DNA of 64,000 bases from Toxonevra muliebris (lineage: Eukaryota; Arthropoda; Insecta; Diptera; Pallopteridae): NCBI GenBank assembly GCA_963691655.1, contig OY829327.1, positions 84,146,019 to 84,210,018 of the forward strand, in the 5' to 3' direction. Position 1 is the stretch's first letter. Every line of letters begins with the position of its first letter. Shown here one piece after another: positions 25,826-37,400 of the stretch. The translations under genes and the position numbers were made by a program. The notes beneath the pieces are model-generated. The model did not search any database, was not told the DNA's origin, and saw only the letters and a program-made list of their open reading frames with translations.

Positions 25826-26219
25826 GAGCTAATGAACGCGGCAACGACAGAACTCGCTTCTTTCATTAGTTTTTCATCCATATCCATTTTTCCACTTCAT
25901 AAAAATTAAAAAAGTAATTTTTGTTAACACTTTTCATAAATTAGCTTATTTCTATTACTAACAGTAGAAAAGCAAATACAAACAAAACTGGATTATATTC
26001 ACGGTTGATGATTTATTTACATTTCATTCTGTCGCAGGTCAAAAATAGAAATAGATTGTAGTTGATGACTGCGGCATTTATCATTATGTTGCATTGTTGC
26101 AGCCAATGTGTTTGTTTTCATAAGAATACGTGAGATCTAAGTTTAAACAGTTGGGGCAATGTTTAGTTTAAAAACGTTGAAAAAATTACAATCACAAAAT
26201 TATCTATAAACAAATTTTA

Positions 26220-26413
26220 GCCATGATTTTTGAATTCAGATGGAGAAAATTCATTTTATAAGCTAGTAAATTCTTGAAGTCATCTGTATTTGTTAGTATA
26301 AAATCGATGTTACTGAAAGCAATTGATGAACCCTCTCCCCCATGTAACATTTCGTATTTACAAACAAATTGTCAGACCCCCATTGCGCGTTACGTAATAT
26401 GTGAACGGCCCCT
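26220..26413 (+). repeat. dispersed repeat, copy 1 (also at 46.2 kb)
   Basis: Shares with 46205-46442 an ordered set of blocks: TGATTTTTGAATTCAG, GGAGAAAATTCAT, CATCTGTATTTG, then a C-rich block CCCTCTCCCCCATGTAACA and a final ACGTAATATGTGAACGG. The last block, read in reverse, is the kind of C-capped terminus seen in many insect MITEs. About 70% identity by eye over most of the length, with an extra 40 bp in the other copy. Confidence 0.65.
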
Positions 26414-27102
26414 TACCAGCGTTGTTCTTGCACGCCTCCACTAAAAAAATTTAAATACAATGAATGTTGCGCATTCATTGCCATCACTAGCTGATTTCCA
26501 TATGGGATTGCGCAAATTGTCAGCGGAATTGCAAATATTTGAAAATCACGCGCATGCCAGAGCAAACTCACATGCATTCCATTCACTAAAAGTTTTGCGC
26601 GTGTATTCATGGGTTTTAATGGATGGGCCACTTTAGTCACTTTGTTTAGCAGTTGCTGTGTGCCATCGCAGGGATGCAATTAATTAAGCGATTTATGTGG
26701 TTTGTCAAAAATTTCGTTTCCGTACACAAGCATGTAAACTTTTACACTTGCGCGGCTTGCGAGCTACGTATTTGCAGGAATACTCTAAATAATTTTGAAT
26801 TTACTTGTAGAAATCAGACTTGCACAAGCCGATTTGCGCAAATTAATTGGGTGTGAAAACGGACCAAGTTATAGTGCGTACACACGCAAAAAAATTTAGT
26901 TGAAATTCTGAATTTGATATTTTGGAGAAGAAGAAGAAGAATTTTTGTGTTTGTTTCTGTAAATAAAAATAATTAAAAATTTTGCTTTTCAATTAGATTT
27001 GGACACCAAGAATTTATATAGCAATTATAGATAATTGGAGGAATGGCAAGGAGTTGCTCTCCGACTCTTTATTTTATTTTTTCACTTAATAAATATTATA
27101 TG
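26414..27102. other. intergenic, nothing recognised
   Basis: An 88-codon frame on the minus strand (26413-26679) has no recognisable domain and is not supported. The sequence is richer in GC words such as GCGCAA and may be an unclassified repeat. Confidence 0.35.
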
Positions 27103-27260
27103 TAGTTGTTTACACGGACGCAAGCATGAACGCCTGTCTGAAAGAGCAAGGTATAAAAAATAGGTGGTTAGAAAAAGACTGGCGAGTTTCTATCTCTTTC
27201 TTTCTTTCTTCCTCTATTTCAGACAGGCGTTCATGCTTGTGCCCGCGTGGACAACCACTA
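27103..27260. mobile_element. foldback MITE, CACACGG family, copy with long arms
   Basis: The left arm (from TAGTTGTTTACACGGACGC) and the right arm (reverse complement TAGTGGTTGTCCACGCGGG) are inverted copies over about 45 bp. Both contain AAGCATGAACGCCTGTCTGA. The 60-bp centre is pyrimidine-rich. TA dinucleotides sit at both outer edges, compatible with a TA target site. The element directly abuts the 5' end of the LINE fragment that follows. Confidence 0.7.
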
Positions 27261-27269
27261 AGAGCAGCT

Positions 27270-28996
27270 GTTATGAAAACAAAATCGAAAATGTCCAAAA
27301 AAATTGTAAAAATCGTTTATTCAAAATCTTCATCTGCTATTCCATCCACAGTTTTCCAAAATGAAAAATCTGCTTGCTCTTCTGATGATGTGGCCAATCT
27401 CTTTGCAAAGTTCTTTAAATCTAATTTTGATGGTGCAACTGAGTTAGATGATAGTTTGGTTTTTCGTTTTTGGGTCTCTTCTGTTAACAGATGATATTAT
27501 AACTGGAATTCATGATCTTAAGTTATTTACTCAAACTGATTTTGACATCATCTATCATCCAACCAATGAGACTCCTCTTCAATAAATCGTTATCGTCTAG
27601 TGTTTTTATTGATGATTGGAAAATCACTGCTATCTCTCCTATTTTTAAAAATGGCAATAAGAATGATATCTCTAACTATAGGCCCATTTCTAAGTTAGCT
27701 ACAGTCTCTAAACTCTTTGAAAGCATAGTAAAAAATAAGATTTATTTTACTGTTAAGAACTTAATATGTTCAAATAGACATGGTTTTGCTCAACAATTAC
27801 TAATCTTTCAGTTTTTACCGAAGACTGTATTGTTGCGTTTCAAAATGGTTTCCAAACTGATTCCATTTATACTGATTTTTCTAAAGCGTTTGACAAGGTC
27901 TCTCATAATTTATTAATTTTTAAATTGGCAAATTCACTCTGTCTTTTGAGTGGATCAGAAGTTGCTTGGCAAATAGGCTTTTTTTTGTTGTTATCGACAA
28001 CTTTGAATCTATTCCCTTTAGGGCCACCTCAGGTGTTCCTGAAGGTAGTATTTTAAGTCCATTATGGTTCGTCCTATTTATTAATGATATTAGTAACTGT
28101 TTTTCTAATTTAAAATTTTTATTTTATGCAGATGACTTGGAGCTTTATTCAGTAATAGAAAATTACTCTGACGCCTTAAGATTGCAATCTGATTTGGACA
28201 AAGTTCTTGATTGCTGTTGCATAAATCATTTATTGTTAAATACAAATCAGTGTTTCACATGACGTTTGCTAAATTAAATAGTATTATTCCTACCTCATAT
28301 CATGTTGGTCATTCTAACCTAAAATCCGTTAGTGAAATAAAAGCTTTGGGCGTTGTTTTTGACAGAAAGCTTTCTTTTGAACCTCGCTTGAACTATATAA
28401 TTCCGAAAGCTTACTCTCTACTTGCGTTCATTCGGCGCAATAGCTCCGATTTTTTCTACCCATAGACACTCAAAGTATTGTTGAGATCAATGCCTGAGTA
28501 CGCGGCTTTCATTTGGAGGCCGCATTATCAATGCCTTATAAACCGTCTTGAACGGATTCAAAAAACTTTCCTACGTTACGCTCTGCGTTTCTTGCGCTTT
28601 GTAGAACTTACTCCATCATATGAAGCTCGCTGTAGATTGATTAATTTCAGGTCATTACAGAGTAGAAGATTTATCCTGTCCCTTTTGTTTGTATATGATA
28701 TTATTAGTGGATCTGTGAACATTAACATACCTACGAGAAGTCCTTGCCATTGTGTTTTATTTTATGCTGGGGTATGTAAGACAAATTATTTTTTCTTTGC
28801 TCCTATACATAGAGCCTTAATATAATTTAATTCTATCTCAAAATCTTTAGCTTTAGATTTCACTTTTTCTAAATCTGTATTTAAAAATATGCTTAATTCT
28901 TTTTATTCATAAAATTAGTTTACTTTTAAGTTACTCTTAAGTACTACAATTTGTATAGTCTGTAAGGAATTTTTTCCAGAGACTTAAATAAATAAA
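27270..28996 (+). pseudogene. decayed jockey-like LINE with 3' tail
   Basis: Broken frames on the plus strand run through the RT region in order: NEKSACSSDDVANLFAKFFK (27360s), WKITAISPIFKNGNKNDISN (27620s), the YTDFSKAFDK-equivalent (27870s, frameshifted), GVPEGSILSPLWFVLFINDI (28030s), FYADDLELYS (28120s), then ALGVVFDRKLSF and the C-terminal part to about 28820. The catalytic ADD is retained, but at least four frameshifts or stops break the gene. The 3' end is marked by TTAAATAAATAAATA at 28983-28996. It is related to, but clearly diverged from, the element at 59.9 kb. Confidence 0.85.
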
Positions 28997-29329
28997 TATT
29001 TTTCTTGTTTTTTACAACCTTGTGTTTAAGGTTGCTAGTTACATTCGGCATTTCAAGAGCGTTTCGTTGAAATCTTTCTGAAATTCAGAGTTTCATGTGA
29101 CAGCTTTTGTATGGCGAAATTCCGTATTTCAGACATATTTCAACAAAATGCTAAATTTTCGACACTATTAGAGAAATTTTTAAATTTACTACGGAAATTT
29201 TACTTTGGTACGCTTTTTTTATCATTTAGTACGATATTAGATTTTCGAGGTCCGAACCCTGGGAACCACACTGTTGTATCAAATCAAAAACTAAGTAGAT
29301 AAAATTGCAGCTCTGTTGCCAAATTTATA

Positions 29330-31402
29330 ATTCAGCGTTCGTTTTTATTCAGCATTCATTCAGCGTTACGTTCGTCTCATTGTCGCCATTTTCGCAGAGT
29401 ATTGAGAAAAATTTGTAAATATTGAAAAATTAATATCTTTTGTGAGAAAAAGTGTAAGTTCAATAAAAATTGTGTGAACGCGATTAGTGTGTTAAAAGCT
29501 ATATTATTTGTGAATTCGATTGGGTGAAATTCCATATGCAAAAATAAGAAATACGCTGTTAAAGTTTATTTTAACATGGCGCTATGAATGAATAACTGCT
29601 GAAAGTAGCATTATGTTAAAATCATCGCGCAAAACGATTTGATAAAATATTGCAAAAGAAGTATTTGCGAAAAAAAAATTAATATTCACTATTCGAAGAT
29701 AACAATTCGGCAAATATATAATTATAAACGGTAGAAAATGATTTCCTCTACACTATTTCCTATTGTTTTATTTGAGAGTGAGGGACTCTGTTAGAAATCG
29801 ATCGGATTCAAACAAAGCGCTCAGTAGATCCTAATTCTTGCCCATACATAAAAAGAAGTTTTTGTTATTTTTCAAACTGCGCTAAACAACATTAAAGTAA
29901 TTTCAAGTAAAAAATGTAGAAATCCATATTTTTACGCTTATAATATTACACCAATGACCTTTTTGAAAAAACCCAATAAAAATTTAACCAATTATGTTAC
30001 CTCTGTTTTTCATCCTTCTGATATATATGTATAAAAAATGTAGAATTCTAGTTCTAAAGGTAAAGTGTACTATATTTTCAGGAAAGTGTGTTTTACATTT
30101 TTAAGTCGGTGAACACGAAACCAACAACTATCAAACAATTTAAGCGCAATTTCATAAATTGTGTCATTTTTGTGTTAAGAGTGTTAGACACAAAAATCGA
30201 AAAACAATAAAGCGCGAACCGTTCAAGGTTGCGATAAATTTTATACACAAGGCACTACACTGCCCCAATTGCCTGTGTTCTGACGAAGAAGATTATTTTA
30301 GTGGACTACAGATTTATCTACACGGCGCACGCACTCCCGTTCAACGTGCCCGCGCCCTCGTCGCTTTGGAATGTTAAATGCGGAGAACACTGCAACTACT
30401 TCAGTGAATGGTCGTAGCAGTCGAGTGAGCCAAGAGCAAAAAGCAACAGAAGTGAACAACTTAGGTAAGTTGATTTTGTAAAAAAAATACAATTCGGAAA
30501 AGAAAAAGGAATTATCATAAAATATTAACCACAAAAAAAAATATTAATTTCATGAACATCAAAAAAAAAAAGGGAAGCCGTCATTCCTCTAGGCATCTAT
30601 GCATGTGCACTTCCGTACTACTCTATCACACATAACAAGTGTAACCGCATATATGTATGCAGGTCTGTCTATACGGCAACCATACTCTTTGATTTTCATT
30701 GTCCGCAGCGGGTGTAGTTTCAATATTTATATTTTTCGTTTTTTGTTGTTATGTTATTGGGGATAAAATGCCTTGCAACTATGGCGCTGCATATCAAATA
30801 CGACAGGTAACCATAATTGGCCATTGTCTTACGCTATGTATCCTTTATTTTAGATTTCCTTTCAGTACACACACCCGTATATACGTACGTTAGCAAACCA
30901 AAAGCCGCATGCACACATATACATACATACATTTTCTTGTATGTATTATTAATATTCGTGGATTCTGATTTTGAAATTTTGTTTTCTAAATTGTTTAGCA
31001 GTGCGCAACAACAACAAGAAATCCCTTCTCTGTTTTGTTTATTGTACTGTCGGTTATAAGTAGAGAAAAAGTTATTAAAGATGCTTATTGGCCCCTTTAC
31101 AAACTCTCATCTTAACCCTATTTTCTTGGGTTTCTTATTGAATTTGATTAATTGTGTTATACTTGCATTGTCAATTAGAGTAGGACTCTCTGTTACCCAC
31201 AAGTGCAAGTGCTCATCCTCGACTGGCAATAACGAAGCTCCAAAAACCTTTTAACTTCGCCGTTCGGATTCGTCTACAATTAATACGCGCAACATGAACA
31301 TGAATATGATTAATATAAGCATGTAGTTATTGGAGCAGAAATATTTGTAATAGAAAAATATTATATACATTTTTAACTTATTCTTCTATTTATTTACAGA
31401 TT
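29330..31402 (+). promoter_or_regulatory. Rga 5' UTR region with alternative donors and an upstream ORF (inferred)
   Basis: Two consensus donors precede the Rga start exon: AGT|GTAAGT at 29453/29454 and TTAG|GTAAGT at 30464/30465. Either or both could end non-coding first exons spliced to the acceptor at 31399. The second candidate exon contains an in-frame 72-codon upstream ORF (30159-30377) with C-x2-C pairs (CHFC, CPNC) and higher GC than its surroundings. Transcript boundaries cannot be read from sequence alone. Confidence 0.4.
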
Positions 31403-34400
31403 ATGGCGAATTTAAATTTCCAACAACCCCCAAGAAGCATAGCAAATGCCTCTCTAACGGGCAGAACTACAGGCGGTTTTGTTGGTAGTTCGCTTTCCGG
31501 TCATGTAACACCCACGTCAGGCATGTTTCCAACTGGTGAGCGTCCAATCTAAAACTAACACAATGTTAACTTTTACATATATAACTCGAGGAAATTGAAT
31601 TGAATCTAATTACAGTAGAAACTCGGTTCTAGCACATGCTCGATACTGGCGTACCTCAGTACTTACGACATTCGCAATACTTGCAACATTTTTCGTCTTT
31701 CAATACTGCTCTTTTTTCTTCTTTGTATTAGTCTGAATAAAGTTCAGGGAAGTACCTTCTATTTCATACTGCTAACGAAATGTATTGAATTGAATCAGTT
31801 TTGAGCTGGTTTTTGCTTGGTGCGGTATCATAACGAAGTCGAACATTTCTTTTATAACACATGAAATACTCACTTGAAACTTATTATACAAGTGTATTAA
31901 ATTAAAATATTAAATATAATAAACTTCGATGCTAAACAGACGTATACAAGCTCCTTTTAATTTGTATGGAAAACAAACTCGGTGCTTGCGACAACCTCGA
32001 AACTTGCACCGAGCCCAGTTTTCATTACGTGCAAGAATCGAATTTCTACTGTATATAAATTCGCAAAATTTGTACAGGATCATGTATTTGGACTTATAAA
32101 GTAAAATATTTAAAACAAAGTTGTCTATCTCTTTGTCGTTTCTCTCCCCTTCCCTACATTATTAACAGTTGCATGAAACTAGTTTCACCGTGGAAGAGCT
32201 GACTTATATATTTAGTTAAATGAAAAAAAAAAAAACCTACATGTTTGGGATTCCCAACACATCCTCAAAATCTGGGTTCAGGACAAAAAAAAAACTATTC
32301 AGACGTATTGTTTTGCCTATGATTTTCAGTAATGCTCTCTCGATTTTCAATATACAAAAATCTTTTGAAAGAAGAGATATAGACGCTTAAAATTGTGCAG
32401 ACTCAAATTGTTTACTGCCTATCATCGATTTAAGGGGTAACGTTTCAAAATCTGATAATTAGTTTTAAAGATAGCCCATAAGATATCTTAATACAAAAAC
32501 TACTGGATGCATTTAGATGGAATTAAAACTTCAGCCTGTTCGAAGTATTTTTTTAACCAAAACTTTTTTTTATAAACAATTAACGATCGATTCCCTTCAT
32601 TAAACAAAAAATACTGAGGCCGCCATTGTGCGAAGAATTTGAAAAGAAAAACTTCGACCAGGCTTAAGATAGACTATCAAGCTGACAACTTTTCTTTCGG
32701 AATTTATTTTAAATGAAACAATAAGGAGTACTGATGATCACCGCAAACACTTTTATGAAAAACAGGCTCACAATCTAGTTGATAACTTGGTCCAGAATTA
32801 ATACATTTTTTTTTAAGCTTTCTTGAAACTTGGAATTATGTATTAAACAAAAAACACAATTCAACGATTTAAAAAACATTCTTGAAAATTTATATTTTTC
32901 CACACATCTGACTGAGTACTACTAATGTGTACATATATATAAATTGGAACTGTATTCAATTCTGCTTTCAACGAGGTTTTTCAGTCCGTTTAAATACAGC
33001 TGAAGTATTGATCTTTTAGCTCTAGCACTTTTTTGATTTGCATAGGAAACTTGCGCGCATTTAAATCTTTATTTTCTCTCTTCTCATTTTAACCAAAAAT
33101 CAGTTGAGCGCAAATTAAAAAAGTGCTAGAGCTAAAAGATCAATACTTCAGTATTTTTTTTACGGATTTAAAAAGGGATTGTATAACATTGAAAGCTGAG
33201 TTAAATCCAGTTTCGACTTATGGTTTAGAGTAGACACTCCTCTATTTTTTATAGGACTACTATAAATTATTCACCCTTTAAGCATCTGTATCTCTTTCAA
33301 ACGATTTAAGAAAATTGAAAAGCGAGCGAACGCTCCTGTAGTTATAGGAAAAAAGGGGAAAACCTCTGAAAACCGGTTTTTTGATCCTAAGTCTAAATTC
33401 CAAGTATGCAGTATTTTTTAATTTGACTAGACCTATAATGCACAAAGTTAATTTTCACTGTAACGTAGTGTTATATATTATTTAAAATACACTAAAATTG
33501 TATGTATAGTTTATTAAAATTTACGGCAAATAGATAAGACTATAAGAAACGTTTAAGCCTAAACTCATTGATTTGTATTTTCAAAAGCATTTCATGCTTT
33601 ATAAAATTTACGAAAAAATGTGTTTAAATCAATCTTCATCAAAAAATATATCAATCCCTTATCGCGATTTTTTCGTAAGAGCCACTTTTTTTCGAAATTG
33701 ACTTTTTTGTTGCAAACGGAAGTACTATGAACTAGACATCAGCTCTCGAAAGCTTAAACTTCTCAGATGAACCGTTACGAAGGTATAGAGAAAACATTTT
33801 TATTGTAAGTGCACTGCTATACAATACAAATTCCAGAGGCCCAAACTTGGTTTTTGCCGGGACCTGGGCCGGAAGTTGATTTTAAGCGTATTTTCACTGA
33901 CGGCATATATTTTTTTTCACTGAACCGAATCGACCCACTCATTAATGGTGTCTTGATGGCGACAAAGAGAGTACAGGTTCTGGGCCCAGAAAACCAGTTT
34001 CCGAACCCTTTCTGTCCAGAAGGTCAGCATATTCATTTACTGAAATTCCTGAGTGTCCAGGAACCCATATTAACAGCAGGCTATTGTGTTTTCGAACACA
34101 ATCAAGCCTGGATTTACAACGCATAACCAGTTTAAACGTAGTTAGAGGATTAAGCAAGGATTTAAGCGAAGCCTGACTGTCACTAAATACATAGATACTC
34201 CTTTCTCTCCAACCATTATCAATAACATGGTCCATTGCCTTGATGATTGCAAAACTTTCTGCTTGAAAAACAGAAGCATACAACCCAAGAGAGAAGTGAA
34301 GGTGCATTCCATCATTTTCAAAGAAGACCCCAGAACCCGAACTACAATCGTAAATGGGAGGACCTGAGGAGCTTTAGACAAACAAAGGCCATGTTACCTG

Positions 34401-37400
34401 TTATCTCGAAGCGTCTAACAGACTTTCTGTTATCACTTAATAGAAAGAGCTGCAGGCAGCTGGTGGGATTATATTCAGGTCATTTCTATTGGGCCAAACA
34501 TTTGCATATGATTGGCCTGGGAGCTAGTCCCTTCTGTGCTTCCTGTGGTTTGGAGCAAGAATGTAAAGAGACGGCAGACCACTTTCTTAGTGTCTGCCCC
34601 GCTTTCTGCCAGATCAGAGTAAGCATATTTGGTACTGGAGTGTTGGGAGACGAACACCTGAGCTCTATAATTCTGAGCTAAGATTTATTAATAAATCTGG
34701 TAGATTTAAAGAATAGCAAAAGGGAACACAGGATATAGTACAATGGACGTAAAACTTTTCTGAGTGCTGTATTCTTGAACACTTCTTTTGTGTGTTCCAA
34801 CAAAAAAAAAGAAAAAAATGCACTGCTAAACTTTGAACTTTGTCCACATTTTTTGTGACCGCGTAGTCGTACTTACGATAAGAAATTCTGCAGTTGTAAT
34901 AAAGACTGCCGATGAGTGATCGCTTTTAAATTTGTATTAGATGTATAATGATAAATTTCTCCAATTAACAATGGCTTTTTTTTCAAAGAAAGTTATTCAT
35001 TCTTCCATTATTTTACGAAAATTTTGTATTTTTAGTAGTGCTTAGTATTGCGTTTTAGTGTAAACATTGTTTTAGTCAAATGTGAATAAGTGTACGAAAG
35101 AAAGGATTTTAATTTCTCTTTAGTTTTATGGAGTATCTCCACCACAAAATTAAAATTCTGAGGTTAGAGAGTATGATCTCAGCGGAGTTACACGATCAAG
35201 ACGTTCCCGATGTTTTATATGACAGTGAACAACAACTTTTAGCGGCGAAGTATAACGATTTGATAAGGTTTTGGGGGAAAAAAAAGTACCATACAATAGC
35301 GCCAACCCAAAGATATCTAAAAAAAAAACCTTCTCCAGTAAATTTTATTTTTGGCACTTACGATTTCGAATTTGGGAAAGGCTCGATATATTCCTAGTCA
35401 TTTCCCTATCAATCTTATAAAGTTATGACAAACAAATTTGGCATGTATAAAATTTTAATGTTCTTTTAAATAGCTCATGTCAAATTCGATTTCGTAGTGC
35501 ACTTAAATCTAAATCCTATTAACTCGTATGTGTATTGTAAACCCGCGATCCATTGGTATTTCTTCATTTGCCTAACCTATCGAAAATACTTTTTTTAGAA
35601 ATGAAATTCTTTGTACATTCACAGGTGGCGCAAATTATGGCCAAACGCAACAACCTCAACTATCACCGAATCGTAATGCTCAGCTGTCTGTCGGCGGTCC
35701 TGCGTTATCCAGTGGCGGTCGAGCAAACATTTTCGGACAGCGACCGTTCGTCGAGAGACGCACAATGCAGGGATTGGGCGGTGGTCCTATGGTAAATAAT
35801 TTACACACATCTCATAAATAATAAGTTGCTAGATTTATAATTTTTACAATTCACAGTCAAACATGGGTAACTTCATGCAATCAGGACGTGGTGGATATGT
35901 CTCGAGTAGTGGCGCTGGTGGACCTCTTAATAATTTCCATACTGTGTTTGGTGGCAGTGGGGATACGGCAACGCCTGCTTTACTTGATCCATCAGAATTT
36001 CCGTCGTTGACGAATGTTCGTGGTCAGAATGATCAATCACTGCCTCAGACGAATCCCCTCCAGCCACCGGGAAGCAAACCTTATGGTAATTTTTTTACCT
36101 CTTGTGAGTTTTTCAATGATATCCTTACCAATATAAAATTTTTCTCTACATATTTATATATACATACATACATACATACTTATATCGTACATGCATATAT
36201 ACATTTAATGGCACGTGGAATTAGTTCTGTAGTATGTTGGTCATTTTATGTTACTGATAATTAGGATAAATTAATCGTTTATCTTTTAATTGTTTGACTT
36301 TGGGAAATATTAGAGTCGGAAATTTTTTTAAATTCGCTCATTGAACAAAGCATTGCATTCATCGATGTAAAAATCATTGCTTAAGCGGGAGTAAATAATA
36401 AATGAGAGAGAGAGAGAAGACACGAGTAACGGCATCTCTCAGAATTATCTAACGAATTATCTGCATATACAAATAACAAAACAAACACCAACGAGTAGTT
36501 TGGTTCTCTTTTGATATTTGTTTTTTCATAAACAGATTTCTTCCGGAAAAAAATAGCCTCAGTTACTGGGGCCTTACCGACTAGTATCTTTTTTATTCTC
36601 CAACCGATTTTCGATTTTTTTCGCCATGTTAGCTTTATCAATTTAAAAAAAAGTCCTCAGAAAATGCTATTATGGAAAATAAGGAAAAAACTAACATATA
36701 TAAGTTTCGAAATGCAAGAAATCTAAAGGCTCCAAGGGTTCTACCTAATTTTTTAATACGTTATTTTTACATGCAATACCTTTATAACAAAGTATGGCTT
36801 AAAGTGCACGAAGTTGTGCCGTTTCGATTACTTTTTTGACACTACTTTTTGGTGCACGGTACCAGTGATTTTTTTATTTTTGATAAATGATTTCAGTCTA
36901 AAAATGTTCTAATAATTTCTGTATTGTTTGCATTCTTCCCCAAAAATGGGTCAAATGGTTTTACTTTAAAATGCTATATAGAATATTATGGGATGAAAAA
37001 ATTTGTAAAACACCCTTTGCAGTTATAAGCGCAAATACAGCCAAAGCTTTCCGAAAAAATAAAGTTTTATATCAAAATTTGGTTTTGGTTGTATGACTTT
37101 GACATAACTTTATTTTATTATTTGTAGTCCTTGTGCTAAATTACTCGAATAGAAAAAAGTATTATGCAAAATTCGAAATTCAAAGAAAGAAAAATGTAAT
37201 TTTGTTCATTTTTTGTCAGTAGAACTCTTATTTGGCTTCCTATTTTATTTATTGAGCGATTTGGCAGTCTTAGAACTTGTTAAAAAGGTAAATTCATGTA
37301 CCATGCAAAAACGTTCAAGTCTAGGTATAACTTGTCACTTGTCAATGTTGATGATGTTAACGTTGTATAACATTGGAAACTGACGTTTTGTTTAAAATGA

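Noticed and set aside
26413..26679. 88-codon minus-strand frame
   Set aside because: No family resemblance and no splice or polyadenylation context; the GC-richer patch may be a repeat.
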